Assembly (NCBI GenBank): GCA_025330725.1
Contig: JAIWND010000001.1
Span: forward strand, 62,001 to 126,000
Reading direction: 5' to 3'
Length of the DNA: 64,000 bases
From: Chlamydoabsidia padenii
Lineage: Eukaryota > Mucoromycota > Mucoromycetes > Mucorales > Cunninghamellaceae
Both the position numbers and the translations under genes were made by a program. The notes beneath the pieces were generated by a model. The model worked only from the letters and a program-made list of their open reading frames with translations, ran no database searches and was not told the origin of the DNA. Of the stretch, positions 47,857-60,578 are shown piece after piece. Positions within the stretch are counted from its first letter, which is position 1. Every line of letters begins with the position of its first letter.

Positions 47857-49538
47857 ATGCCTTCAAGTTACCTCTCCTTTGCCATCCTTTTTTGTGTGAT
47901 CGGATCACCTTTGGTCCTGGGGGATTCTCAACATCAAATCCCATTACTGTCTTCCAAAACGGTGGATCCCATCAATGCTCCTGTCATTACACCTCCTCAA
48001 CATGGTCGGTTTTTACACTTGACGGATATACATGTAAGTGAAATAACAAAAAAAGTGGGGGGGGGAAATTGACTAATGACTTTTTATCCTTTTCTTTTTT
48101 TTATGCATACATTAGATGGATGATCATTATCAAGTGGGTGCTACCATCTCTTCTTTTTGTCATCGTGAACCGAAGAAACACAAGAAGAAAAAGGCACGTA
48201 AAGGAAAACTAGCGGGTTATTGGGGTGCACCGGCGACTGACTGTGATGGTGCTCCTCATATGGTGTATCATAGCATTGAATGGATTGCTCAAGAATGGAA
48301 AGACAAGATTGACTTTGTGGTGTGGACAGGTGATAATGCTAGGTACAAAAAAAAAAAAAAAAAAAAAAAAACAGAACCAACTCATGCTAACTTTTCCTTC
48401 CTTCTTCTTTACTAGACATGATACTGAACCTGGGAAGATTCGACGATCTGGCGAGGAAATCTTACAATACAACATCAGAATCACTCAAGCGTTACAACAA
48501 GCCTTCCGACGAACGTCTGACAATTCAAGTATTCCACTCGTCCCTTGCTTGGGCAACAATGATGTCCATCCTCACAACAAACTGACAGGTCCCACACGCA
48601 CCATTGGTACAGGGGAAATCCAAGACAATGCACAATTGGTGGTATACAGCGACATTTGGCGGGACCTGATTCCAGACACTCAACGATCGACCTTCCAACA
48701 TGGTGGCTATTTCACGGTGGACGTGGCACAAGGGATTCGGGTCTTATCATTGAACACTCTCTACTTTTTTGATTCAAATGATGCGGTCGGCCGATGTGAT
48801 GTCTATGGTGAACCTGGCTGGGATCATATCCAATGGTTCCAACAACAACTCGAACAAGCCCGACTGGATAATGTCAAGGTTTATATCATGGGTCATGTGC
48901 CTCCTACCACCAAATCTTTTAAACGCGATTGCCTGCATGAATACACCCGACTCTCGCTGGATTACAAAGATGTCATTCAGGCACATTTTTATGGTCATGC
49001 CAATATGGATCATTTCCAAATTCTTCACCGGTATCCCAAGAAACAACCTCCGCAACAAGGTGGCGACGACGACGACGACGATGATGATGATGATGACTAC
49101 TATGGGGACAATGACGATATCATCATCCGGGGAACAAACGTTGCTCGGAAGCTCCGTAAACAATACAAAAAAAGTTTGAAACACTATGATGGGACCAATG
49201 ATTTGGTGGTGATTCATGTGGCGCCACCGCTCTTGCCTGTTTACAATCCTGGATTCCGTATCAATGAATATAACGCCAATCATTCTTCTTCTGGTTTTGG
49301 CACATGGATGAAATATACCCAATGGTACTCGGATCTCGCCTATTGGAATCAAGAATACCTTCATGATAATACCACTCGACCTGTTTTTGAAGTCGAATAC
49401 TCGACTGATGATGATTATGATATGCCTGACTTGTCAACTCAAAGCTGGTTGGATCTGGCCCGGCTTTTTGTGGAAAGATCACCTTCAGCGCATTCTCTTT
49501 GGTCAAACTATGTACAAAACATGATTGTCCAGACATAA
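47857..49538 (+). CDS. PPN1: Endopolyphosphatase (vacuolar metallophosphoesterase)
   Basis: Three exons (47857-48033, 48116-48342, 48416-49538), 508 aa. The hydrophobic N-terminus (YLSFAILFCVIGSPLVLG) is a signal anchor, as in type II vacuolar Ppn1. Metallophosphatase motifs appear in order: LTDIHMDDHY, TGDNARHD, LGNNDVHPHN, MGHVPPTTKS and YGHANMDHF, covering all metal ligands. The second exon carries a Lys-rich insert and the region after GHxxxD has 11-12 consecutive Asp residues from a GAC/GAT repeat. Family function: endo-cleavage of inorganic polyphosphate chains. The start ATG was chosen over an upstream TTG frame extension. Convergent with the DUF3712 gene, 205 bp between stops. Confidence 0.95.
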
Positions 49539-49743
49539 AGTCTTCCTCCCCCCCTTATCCCCCCATCCCATTTGTATATAATTTATGCTACTTAGTAAAA
49601 GGATTTTAAATAAAAATAAAAATAAAACCATGTTTTAACTATTATATTAACCACAGTGCAGCGTTTACATTTTTATTTAATGGTGTGTTTAAAATAACAT
49701 TGTGTTTATTGTGTAAAGTAATTAATCTATTGTATTATGTCAA

Positions 49744-52700
49744 TTAAAAAGGGAAGAGACCGTGGTGTGGCGATGATGATTCAGAGTCGTCCTTTTCGTC
49801 AGTTGGCGTTGCTTCGGATTCTTTTTTATCGGTGGGTGTAGCTTCAGGTTCTTTCTTGTCAGTAGGTGTAGTTTCAGAGTCCTTCTTGTCAGAAGAGGTT
49901 GATCCCGATTTGTCGTTTCCATCGGCCGTGGGTTTTGCTTCATCGCTGCTGGTGGTCTTGGCAGAGTCACTATCTGAGGACTTGGTTGCAGAATCGGTGG
50001 GCTTGATATCACTGGTCGTAGTCGAAGATGCCTTGTCAGCCGATGAAGTAGATGAAGATCCTGATCCGCCAGGCATAGTTTCAAGAGGGTTGCCAGCTGA
50101 TGTAATGCCAAAGAGAAAAGAAAACAAAAAGCATCAGTATCAAGTGTCTCATTATCTCTTTTTCTTTTTCCCCCACTTACTTGTGTTGACCTTTGAGCCG
50201 AGAGGCAGGTCACCGAAGATACCCATGTCGATGTCTAGTTCAGTGGCCACCTTGTCTTGATAGTAGTAGAAACTATGTTTTAAATAAAGGTAGATAATGA
50301 TTGTTAGTTGAAGCCGCATAGAATAATAAAAGAGTTATCTTACCTAGATACATATCCACCAGATCCGCCAATAGTAGTAGTAATGTTTTGTTGCAAGTTC
50401 ATACTCTTGTCTTTAGCAACAACGAGTTCAATCAATTGACCCAGATCGGCTTGCATATCGACAGTCCAAGTGTCACATTTCGTAGATCCACCAGCAGGCA
50501 CAGTACAAGGACCAGGGATAGAATTAACTTGACCCACCTTAAAGATACCGTTTTTACCAGGGAAAAACACATCCGCCTTACAAGCAGTCAGTACAAAGGG
50601 CGTATTGAGAGGATTTTGAAGAGTGACAACCGTTTGCGCCTTCTTGGTAATGAGATCGCCAATAGTGACGCTGACCTTCACACCAGCAACCATGTTTGCT
50701 TGAATACCGGTCATTGTGGTTGCGAGATTGACAGTTTGGAAGGCAGGCTTGAGAGGTTCGATGTTGGTAGATTTTTCTGTACCAAAGACCACCAATGGAA
50801 CCTTGGCGTTTGTCATGTATCCAGAGAAGAGTTGTCCAATGGCCTTGGTTTCGCCAGCAAGATGGAATTCAGCGTCGAGTTGATTCAAACCAGGCTTGAT
50901 AACAGCGGCCTTCATAAACACTTGACCAACCACAGAGCCATCCGACATTTTCGAAGAGAAGTTGATATCGCCGACAGTAATTGTGATCTGAGAAGGATTG
51001 GTAAAGGCAATAACAGTCGTGACAATAGTGTAGTCCTTGGTACCCCCAGTGACAGTGAGCGATTGGATTTCAGTTTTGCCGTTAAAGTTGTTAAAGCCTA
51101 ATATTAAAAAAAAAAAAAAAAAAAAAATCGTTACTATTTATCCTGGGAGCCCTTTCCTTTTCAATAACCACTTACCAGCCATGCTTGTAGTAACATCGAA
51201 AGGAATGCCATCAAGTTGGAGGTTACCAATGTTAGTGTTTGAGAGTGCATTAGAAACACCAGATAAACCAAAGGAAGAGTTGCCATTCTTTGTAAGTTCA
51301 GTGAGGAATCCAGCCCAGGTATCATGAGCACCACCATTTACCTTGAAAGGAAGACCTTCGAATTGAGTTTGAATGATACCAGTCGATTTGTCAGTGTTGG
51401 CCTTTTCTTTAGGTACAGAGAGATGCGCCATCTTGTCTTCTTTAACCAGAGCGTCCGCTTCCATGTTCAGTTCAGAGACACCAAGAGGGAAGCCAAAGGG
51501 ATTTTTCAGTTGAGCACGGACATCAGAAGAGCTTGTCAAAGGAGCATAAGGATCCTTGGTAAAGTCCATTTGCATGTTCATCATTGTGATCGAAGGAATC
51601 AGGACAGGTTTTTCTTTAGGACCAGGAAGCACCACATTTTCGATCTTGAGAGTCTTGAATGCATTGCTGAGCCAAGTAACTTGACCAGCAGGACCACTAG
51701 CAGAGACACCTTGCACGGTAAGAATAGAGTTGTTGCCACCGAGATAGTTTTCAAACACCTTAGTAACAGCATCCAGACCACTTTGGCTATTTTGTTCAAT
51801 CATGCGACCCTTCATTTGAATGTTGGAAAGATCATGAGGAGCAAAGTTTCCGGGAGTAGCACCGAGGTCACCAATATGGACATCTTGGAAGAAGGTTTGG
51901 AATTCAACCGTGTTGAGAGAGAAGCCGACTTGAGAAGGATTGGTGATTGAGGTGTTGCAAATCAAAGTAATACCACCTTCAGGAGAATCAGAGGGCAAAT
52001 CGAATGAGTTGATCACCACAGAATCCTTAAATCCCTTGGCACCCTTGAGAGTCACGAATTTTTCCATCTTGATACCAGTAAAAGTAAATCCAAGAGCCGA
52101 GACCGAGACGTCGTTGGTCACAATATCCCAGGTGAATTCATCATTGTTGATCATAAAGGCAGCAAAGTGTTCCATGGCTTCTTGATCCGTGATGACAAAG
52201 TTGGAGGGGACATCGAATTGAGCACCTTGATCGGCCACCGCTTGAATGGGAGGCATGGTGGCAGTACCCAGTGTCTTTCCTTGCCAGCGAATGGTCAATG
52301 GTGTAGGGAACGAGATGGTTGCATCCATAGGACCAGACTTTGTAATAGACCCCTTCATTTGCACCTTGGCGTTGTTGTTCGTAGGATCCGACAGGACGAG
52401 AGTTTCAAAACCAAGGACAGCACCGTTGACAATTTGTTGCACGATAGGTTGACCAACCACAGGAATCAATCGAGTCACTGAGTCATCAGCAGTGATTTGC
52501 ACAGCCTGTTGAGAGAAAGCAAGTACATCAACATAATCACCCACTTGAAGAGTCGATTCCAAATTCAGATCAGTCTTGAGAGCCTTCATTGCTTGCATAA
52601 CAAAGCTTGAGATGTTGTATCCCTTGAAGAGAGCCGCAGTTGGTTCGACGTGTTCTTGACCTTGAATATGGAAGCCACCCATGCCGAGAAGACCATCCAG

Positions 52701-55150
52701 AGCCTTGGTATCCAAATGAGCATCGACAGCAAGATCACGCATCAAAAGAGCAACAGCAGCAGGTTGCAAGTTCATTTGCATGTTCAATTGAGGTGAGGAG
52801 GCCGTAGAGTTACCACCAATGACAAAAGGATTGTTGCTGATATCTTGATCAATGTTACCAACAGGCATACCCTTGTAAGTAGCAGCCGACTTGACCTTGG
52901 TAATGGCCAATCCAGCAGTGAATGGATTCTTGATGGAAACCGACACATGGACTATACTGGTTTGAACAGAATCAGTGAGGACAGATAACGCACCGTTTTG
53001 AATAAGAGGAGCTTGGAGGCCGGGAAGAGTAGTATCGATCTTGAGAGCACCAAGAGCCTTGACCAAAGAAGCAATTTGAGTAGATCCTTTAAAACCACCA
53101 ATGGAAGTTGAGCTGTTTTTACCCATAACAAAAGAGCTGAGCATAGTTTGACCGTCTTGAGATGATTTGGGATCAAAGTTAGCTTTAGCGATGACCTTGT
53201 TGGATCCACGTTGAAGGACCAAGTTGTTCAAAGTAACAGTACCAACTTGAGAGGAGCCAGTAAACATAGCAAAAGTCACATCACCAACAGACATGCTGAA
53301 ATCAGAAGGATTACCCATAGTCACACCAATGTCGAGTTGAAGAGCATCATGGGTACCACCAGTCATATCCACGCTGTTAATAACCGTAGGTGTACTGTTC
53401 AAGAATTGAAGACCATGTAAACCAGTAGGCACCGAAAATGTGATTCCACCAAGAGTGATGTTACCGAGAGGAGTCTTCGTTTTAGTAGTAGCCACGCCAG
53501 TAACACCAAAGGTATAATCATCAGACGCCGTTAGATCATAGGTGTAAGAATCAAAAGCATCCGTCTTGTCAGGCAAAGCAGTGATAGGAGTATTGGAGAC
53601 ACCAAACTGAAGTTTACCAGTAGCTTGATTACTTTGAGAGGGTACCCAAGGAATTGCCAATTCAGAAAAGTTTCCACCCGCCGTTGTGTTCATCGTGATG
53701 TTTTGGGTTACTTCAAAGATTTCCAAAGAGAAGCCAAAAGGACTTTTAAAGTCCGCCACGACAGCAGGAGCAGACAGAGAAGGCGAATAAGGATTGTTGG
53801 CATCAAAAGCAAGATCCAGATAACCCATATTAACAGCACTAATCATCTTGAGTGGACCACCAGCATTAGAGAGACCGACATTAAGTTGCACCGTCTTGAA
53901 AGCATCTGTTAACCATGAGACAGAATCTTTACCATTAGGAGCTGCTGATACACCGGAAGCAGAGGTAGGAGCAATGTTGCCACTGACATAAGTTGTAAAC
54001 ATCGTACCAACTTTTTCCAAAGCAGCAGGGTCGGTTTGAGGAATGAGTACACCTTTAAGATTAATGTCATTAGGACCTTGTTTGAGGACAACGTTTTCAG
54101 CACGTACACGACCAAGACCAACACCTTCATAAGCCATATCCATTTCGATCGTACCCATTTCAACACCGACAGGAGAGGGACTGACCAAAACAGTGCCAAG
54201 TTCAATATCAATACCGCCATTAGGATTGTCGGAAGGAAGTTGGAATGACTTGATAGAGACTTCTTTAAAGCCATTCATACCTATAAAAAAATGGAAGCAA
54301 AGTATAAGAGATGAGTAAAAGGTAAAATTTATATTGCTTTACTATAGACTTTAAGCCAACTTACCAGCGATGGCAACTTGTTTATCCAAAGTTACAGTAG
54401 CAGTTCTTCATTGGAGAATAGGGACCAAGTAAAAGAAAGACGTGAGTAAAAAATTCATGTCGCCCTCCAAGTTAAATCAATTTTTCAAATTCCGACTTTT
54501 CTTTTTTACCTTGATAATGCAGTGATATCCAAAGAGCCTTTCAATTGCCAGTGAAAAGTATCCAGAGCAAGCATATCCTTTGAGAAGTGACCAAAGAATT
54601 GAGGATCTTGAATAAGGAAAGGAGTTTGCGCCTTGAGTTGACCATGTCCACCACTGATAGTTGAATCAGGCAAAGTGATATTACCCAAAAGAGTTTCATT
54701 GTAGTAGACCGAGATCGGGTTGTGAAATTTCAGGCTGGCGGAGAATGGACCTGTATTTTTCATGGTGCTTTCCATCCCCATATAAAACACCGCATTGGGA
54801 TCACTAGGCTGATCGCGTTTCTGTACACCAGCAGGAGGAGTAAAAGTGATATCAGCAGAGTTGACGTCAATACCAGCTTGATTCATGAGACTTTGGGCGA
54901 TCATGGGGAAGAAGACAAAGACGATCAGACAAACCACAACAACAATCACAATAATGCTGATGATGCTACAGATGATCCAATATTTTTTGTTCTTGTAGAA
55001 TTTACGTCGTGGGGGTGGTGGTGGTTTTTCGCTGTATTCCTCCATATAACCATCGTCAACAGATCTTTCTTGGCGTACATGGACTTGGTTGTAGTAATCA
55101 TCCTGTACCAATGAAGCTTCGGAAGGATGATCTACTTGATTGGTGTTCAT
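49744..55150 (-). CDS. Large single-pass membrane protein with repeated DUF3712 / LEA-2-like domains
   Basis: Six exons on the minus strand (54510-55150, 54365-54405, 51176-54280, 50344-51097, 50181-50272, 49744-50096) sum to 4986 bases, 1661 aa, in frame. A Pro-rich cytosolic N-terminus (EKPPPPPRRKFYKNKKYW) precedes one strong membrane helix (IICSIISIIVIVVVVCLIVF). The large outer part has repeated modules: paired blocks FQLPSDNPNGGIDI / FDLPSDSPEGGITL, FGVTGVATTKTKTPLGNITL / FGLSGVSNALSNTNIGNLQL, and NPFGFSLEIFEV / NPFGFPLGVSEL. The tail is Ser/Thr/Asp/Lys-rich with TPTDKKE repeats. DUF3712 proteins are fungal vacuolar or cell-surface proteins; function is not established here. Confidence 0.9.
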
Positions 55151-57245
55151 ATTTTAAGTCGAAGAAGAGGGTTTTTTTTTTAAAAAAAGAATGGAGATAA
55201 GATTAGGTTATATAATAGGAGATGATTGTATATAAAAGAGGGTAATGGGCCAAATAGAATGGAATGTTTTTTTTCTTGTTCTTGAAAAAAAAGAGAAACT
55301 AGAGTATCTCTTAATTACAAAAAAGAAAGAGTAAAAAAAAAAAAGGATAATGTAAGAAGAAAGGAAAGAAAGAAGGATGGGTTTTGAGAATGTCCGAGTC
55401 TTTTTTTTTTTTTTTTTCTGTTCACTTCAAACCCCGCTGCTTGGTAAAGTTTGGAATGAACTTTCTCGAGTAATAAACCCTTTTTGTACAAACTTGAAAA
55501 GGCAATCAAAATAATCCTCATGTGAGATTCTCACCATTTGCACTCATAAATATAACATCAGGTACAAATTCTGCTTGATTTAAAGTTTTATTTTGACAGG
55601 TACGATGGAAAACACTATCGTCTATAGTCTTTGGGCACCATTCGCTCTTCTTTTTGATACAAATATCTTTTCTCACTGGCACATTTCGTTTTACTTAATA
55701 CTATTTGTGTTTGAGGCGGCGAACATTTGGTCAAATCAACCCCACAAATGAACATCTTTGCGGTAACAAGATCAAAAAATCTATTTTGGGGGACGATATC
55801 GGGAATTGAAACTTTAATTTCCCGAATTCAGGGCGATCTTTCTTTTTTCTTTTTTTTTCTGTAAACCATAATCCTCAACCCCTTATAACCTTTTTTTGAA
55901 AGAATTTGCAAGGTAATCGTTAAATAGTCTGGATAACAAGATAGTATAAGTTTTGGAATACATCCATATTTTCTTTTTGATTCCAGTTGAAAGAAAGGAG
56001 AACGATTACCCAGATAGTATTAGGCCCTTAGCGCCTTGCAACTTTAAATTGCTTTGTGTAATACACCTTTCATTTCCTTTGCAGGAGGAACGCGGATATT
56101 CCATCGAAAGAGATAGTTATCCTGTACCTCAATAAAGCGTATCCTCTGATGATGCCAGGCGATTGAGTCAAAGAGATATATACTCCTTGAACGAAGCTTT
56201 CATCAATACAAACAAGCATCATGTCAATTTTTCAATCTCGTACAGATTACGCGGTATCAAAGAATGTTTCCAACTCCACGTGAATACTGATTTTTAGATC
56301 AATCTACTATGACACCCGCTCGCGCCGTCGTAATACAAACACAAATTGAATGAAAACCTTATTAATACGAGCATCTTTAACACTATTAAGGCTCGAAATG
56401 TCATTGGTAATAAAGCTTAGTGGATATATGATAATATGACAGAAACTATACGATGATCATAGTATCAACTGAAAGGAAAAGATAAAAAAAAAATCTTGCA
56501 TGAATGACCCAAATTCAAATCCCGCTTCCTATCAAACTTATCGGCTCATGTAGACATACCAAATCATGTTTGCAACTTTTATGACAGTTGGGGTTATGTA
56601 CCGTTTAGGGATAATATTAAGTCATCGTGTACCTGAAAATAAAGTTAGGTTTAGGAAGTAATAATAGGAAACATGAGCCAGATGAAGCAGAAAATTGGGG
56701 AGAAAAGAAATTACATTCTGTCACTTTTAACTAATCGAATACAAAGTAAATCATCTCTTTATCTTGTCTTTATATATGATGAGAAGAGGGAGGCAAGTCA
56801 TATCATTTGCATATCTAATCCCCTACATCTGGGGCCAATTTTCATACAAATCAGCCAATCCCTTTTCTTGCATGGGATATAAATTCAGTATGTCATTTTC
56901 AATCAAAGGCACGCTCTGATTTATCATCACAATTAATGAGGAGTATTCTTTATTGGGATTTGATCCGTCGATCACTGAACTAATGTTCCAAAAAGGAAGT
57001 CATTGCCGGTGATTGAATTTGAACACGTCCGATTATAACATGGCAAATGGTCTTCACTTGTCCCTATATCCATTATTCCAAAGGTAATAAAAAGTCTAAT
57101 CATAAATATTATTAAAAAAAAAAAAGTTTATTTTTATCAGATTATACAATAGGTGGAAGGGGAGTGGGAGTGCGTACATGGGTAGAATCGTTAAAACTAG
57201 GGGAATTAAATCTAAAGCTACACCAAAGAGAGTGAGAGACAGAGA
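55151..57245. other. Long intergenic region
   Basis: 2.1 kb without a recognised gene. TTCAAACCCCGC (55427-55438) lies about 280 bp upstream of the DUF3712 protein start. A near-palindromic pair, CGGGAATTGAAACTTTAATT followed by TCCCG, sits at about 55799-55823. AAATTCAAATCCCGCTT (56511-56527) is another copy. Long A/T tracts flank the DUF3712 start. Confidence 0.5.
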
Positions 57246-57680
57246 TCAGGCACTTTGTTGGGATTGAGTGTCGGTAGGTTGTTGATTATTCAGTTTCGAC
57301 GAATCTTCCACAGCCTGAGCGAGCTTTTTACCACCAGTCATTCTTGTCCATACATAATCCTGAGCAACGGTAGTGACGGCCATTCGTAAGACATCTACCA
57401 TCTTATCTTCGACCCATTCGTTTTCTTCATAGGGAATATCCAACCAAGCCAAGGGAATCGATTGAGAGTAAGTCTGGAAGGAGAGTTGATTGGTGGGATC
57501 TTCTAAAAGGATAGCATATACCAATTGTGAAGATGTAGAGTCCGAGAAGGAGCTCTTGACAGGTTGAATCACCATAAATACCGGACAATTGATCACAGGT
57601 ACAGCGCCCGTCTGAGGTGTAAAGGTCGTTGTCGTTTCTGGTTTGGCGTATCGTAACTTGATAAGATGGTCTACATTTGC

Positions 57681-57718
<38 letters not shown>

Positions 57719-58288
57719 AGAGAGAGAGATGATGATGATGATGTTATAAACCTTTTAATCCCTTCCTCCTCTTGATGTAAATTTACCTTTGCCAATTTGG
57801 TACCTTCTACCATGCCTTCACACATATTCAAATCCCGAGGAGCTTCTTCATCATGATCTTCTTCCATTCCTTTTCGTACGATCACCTGACCCGATTCGGT
57901 TTGTTCCATGACCCGAGCAAAGGCACGATAGACCAAAGCTTCCACCCCGCTATAGCCAATCATATCATGAGATAGCCAGATTTCCACCAATTCATGTTCA
58001 GATATAGGAGGAGCCACAGTTTCCATAATTTGAGTCGTCAATTGTTTCAAGTTGGTGCCGAGCTTTTCAATAGTATCCTTGTTTACCAATGTTTGTAGAT
58101 GCTTGACACGTTCTTCTAGTAGGTTCTTCGAGTCGGTTGATTGTACTGTGCGATTGATTTGGTCAGTGGTGGTTTTTACTGCTGCACTGGCTTGAGCAAG
58201 TAACGTGTTCCCCCAAGACATCCACCCACCAGTTGATTGTTCAGGAACTGGATTTGTTGATGGTGTTGAAGTCGACATTGTTGCTGGT

Positions 58289-58327
<39 letters not shown>

Positions 58328-58554
58328 TTTTCATTGCTAAAAGTTGATGCTTGTTGTTCTTGACTGGGATAATTCGATATTTCATCCAAAAAGTTCATGA
58401 TATCGTTACGGTCTGTTGTTCCAGTTGGTTTAGTGGTAGTCGTATTGAGGCTATCCTGGTCAGATGATGTTTCTGGCAAATTGAGAGATTCCAAAAACTT
58501 TTCAGCTTCAGAAAGACTGTTGTTGTGGTTGTCTGTATCATTCTTTGTCGTCAT
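57246..58554 (-). CDS. MTC1: Mtc1-family protein (maintenance of telomere capping 1; DUF5427)
   Basis: Two exons (57787-58554, 57246-57680), 400 aa. Conserved blocks: AEKFLESLNLPE at the N-terminus, DIMNFLDEIS, GGWMSWGNTLLAQASAAVK and ENEWVEDKMVDVLRMAVTTV with AQDYVWTRM near the end, typical of the Mtc1 family. An N-terminal stretch of 13 Thr comes from a (GTA)n trinucleotide repeat on the plus strand (about 58290-58326). The intron (57681-57786) contains a run of about 34 A and GAT/GA microsatellites. Mtc1 is linked genetically to telomere capping and physically to Golgi-derived vesicles in yeast; molecular role is not settled. Confidence 0.88.
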
Positions 58555-59087
58555 AGTTTCTTTGTTGGAGTTACCCGTTGTCGATTATAAGAGTGAAATG
58601 CAAGTGAAAAAGTAGAATGGATTAAAGAAGTGGATGAGAAGAAATGGGAAAGAATGAAACTGTCCGTTTGCTTTTTGAAAGTATTTAAACGCCGAAAAAT
58701 TGAAGTAATATGATTGGCTCTCAGCTTTTTATAGCCAAAGACATTGAATTGAGATAGCAAGCATCAGGTATAATACATCCTCTTATAACTGAGAGTGTAG
58801 TTACTGTACTAATTATAATGTATCTTGAGCAGGTAGAACATTACAGACGACATCCTTGTTGCAAGATCAACTTGAGAATGTTCATACCTGAAAAGGGATT
58901 TTTCAAATCCCGCTTCGTGTGATTTCTTTTTACTTTTTTTTTTTTTTTTTTTTGTCTTTCTACTTTCTTCCCTTTCTTCCCATTAAAAAGTGAAATCCGT
59001 GCAACGCTCAAGCCAAAGACAAAGTTGCAACTCACTATCAAGACTGGAATACAATGACCTTTCCCTGTTACACTACATTCACCCAAC
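58555..59087. promoter_or_regulatory. Divergent intergenic region with composite motif
   Basis: TTTTTCAAATCCCGCTT (58899-58914) lies about 175 bp before the small spliced gene on the plus strand and is followed by a T-tract and pyrimidine run, the usual order. On the Mtc1 side only a weak variant (AAACGCCGAAAAATTGAA, near 58687) is seen about 130 bp from its ATG. Confidence 0.5.
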
Positions 59088-59478
59088 ATGGTGCTGCGAT
59101 TTCGCCAACCATCCATCTTTTACTCCTTCATCAATGACACCAGCCACCAACAAACGCCCCTTCTAATTATTGGTATGGAATGACAACTTCTCTTTATGAC
59201 TCGACAATGACAACACTAACATTTTGGGAAAAAGACGGCAAGGTAAAAAAACAACGATTTTATGCACTTGCACTTGATCTTTGATAACTCTATAAACAGC
59301 ACAAGGATACATCAACAAGTAAGGTTTGGTCATACTCACATCTTACTAGATCAACAGTATTCATTAGGCACGACCAAGATATTCCACTCCTCCATGGATC
59401 CCAAACTTAAAAGGTAATATATCTACTAACCCTTTTATGAATAGAATTAAGGACATGTATGTATCATGGTTATCATAG
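59088..59478 (+). CDS. Candidate small protein in five short exons, 69 aa
   Basis: Proposed exons 59088-59172, 59235-59242 (8 nt), 59300-59318, 59350-59413 and 59445-59478 join with consistent phases to give 69 aa starting MVLRFRQPSIFYSFIND and ending KRIKDMYVSWLS. Splice signals are good: GTATGG/CACTAAC/AAAAAG, GTAAAA/AACAG, GTAAGG/TTACTAG, GTAATA/CTACTAAC/GAATAG. Alternatively exon 2 is longer and translation starts at ATG 59189 (MTTSLYDSTMTTLTF), giving the same downstream frame. Family not recognised. A composite motif and pyrimidine tract lie upstream. The introns are only 31-62 nt, at or below the lower end for this window. Confidence 0.45.
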
Positions 59479-60108
59479 GGGGGGAGGCTCGAACTCTGTA
59501 TGCACCACTAACCCAGATCCATTTTGATACTGAATATTTATACAATTGCTTGGTATTGAACTCGGTTTATCTAATATGGTGATGCCGGGATCATTGTTAC
59601 TCAAGTCCATGTGTCGTAAAAGGAAATACCAAGAAAAAGTAAATGTTACCAGGAAACCCTTCTCCTTCTTCTTTGGATAAAATAGTATAGATAGTAGTGT
59701 AGTATATAGATAGTGTTTATGCATACACAATAAAGAGGTGATGTTTATGTTGTTGGTCTAACCAAAGGAAACTTTGTATTAATAAAGAAAAGGAGGTGTC
59801 CAGTGCGAATACTGCCCCATGATCAGGTCTCACTTTAGTTTAAATACGCCATGAAAACCGAGAACCCTATTACTTACACTGGCATACACAAATCGTCTGT
59901 CACACATGATAATATCGGGGTACTTGCTTGTGGGTGATAATGACTACTTTTACAGTGGGTCACAGACCATGCATTTACTCTCGTGATGCTACTGTTTATG
60001 TTCACATCATCCATCGATAAAAAATAAAAAATCATGTCCTCTTCCCATCTTTTTTTTTTTTTTTCCACTCTTTTCTTTTTTTCTTCTCTCTCTCTCTCTC
60101 TCTCCACC
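59479..60108. other. Intergenic region
   Basis: No gene recognised; short minus-strand open frames at 59473-60110 lack known features. AATAAAGAAAAGG near 59780 could be a 3' signal. T-tract and (CT)n repeat at 60051-60105 run directly into the next start codon. Confidence 0.45.
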
Positions 60109-60578
60109 ATGAAGTAAGTAGAAAGTGGCTTGTATTAACCCATATCTAATCTCATTGAACAATTAGATCACTCTTCCTATCATCCAGCAATAAAAATTCT
60201 CCAGAAGACGAAGACGCGGCGTTTGAATACACAAGACATTCGCATGAACCAGGAAACATGGATTGGCTTAAAAGATGGTGGTATTGGAAAACACACCGAC
60301 CACCTTTATGGTGTTTTAGACCGGTGAAACAAGATATAGATCCATCACATCCATGGCGAGCTTTCTCAAAACATAATCAAAAGTTAATTTGGATCGCCTT
60401 TTACCAACAAAAGGAGGCCCAGCTAGTAGAGCCACTGATCCTTCAGGGCAAAGAGTTGGTGAGAGTCATGGTACAGGAAGAGCTGGCTTTTGTCATTGAT
60501 CCTGACTGGTTTCAGCCTGTACTCTATGATGTTGCCCTTTTACCAGTTGTTTCCTCTTGGTCATGGAGATGGAAATAA
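60109..60578 (+). CDS. Small protein resembling the N-terminal region of DDHD phospholipases
   Basis: Exon 1 contributes only ATGAA (60109-60113); exon 2 is 60167-60578; 140 aa or so. The product is Trp-rich: MDWLKRWWYWKTHRPPLWCF, HPWRAFSKHNQKLIWIAF, LVRVMVQEELAFVIDPDWFQPVLYDV. The order of a Trp-Phe-rich segment, a W.PFS-like block and a V.V..ELxxVD-like block ending in PVxY recalls the N-terminal WWE-like region of DDHD-domain lipases, but the catalytic part is absent. It may be a stand-alone small protein or a fragment; the similarity is tentative. The CT repeat before the ATG and clean splice sites support expression. Confidence 0.6.

Noticed and set aside
48774..49364. Minus-strand open frame of 196 codons
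   Set aside because: Antisense to PPN1 exon 3, including the poly-Asp repeat read as poly-Val/Ile; no independent support.
50388..51950. Plus-strand open frames of 237 and 208 codons
   Set aside because: They lie antisense to well-supported exons of the DUF3712 gene and have no protein features; they are shadows of its codon use.
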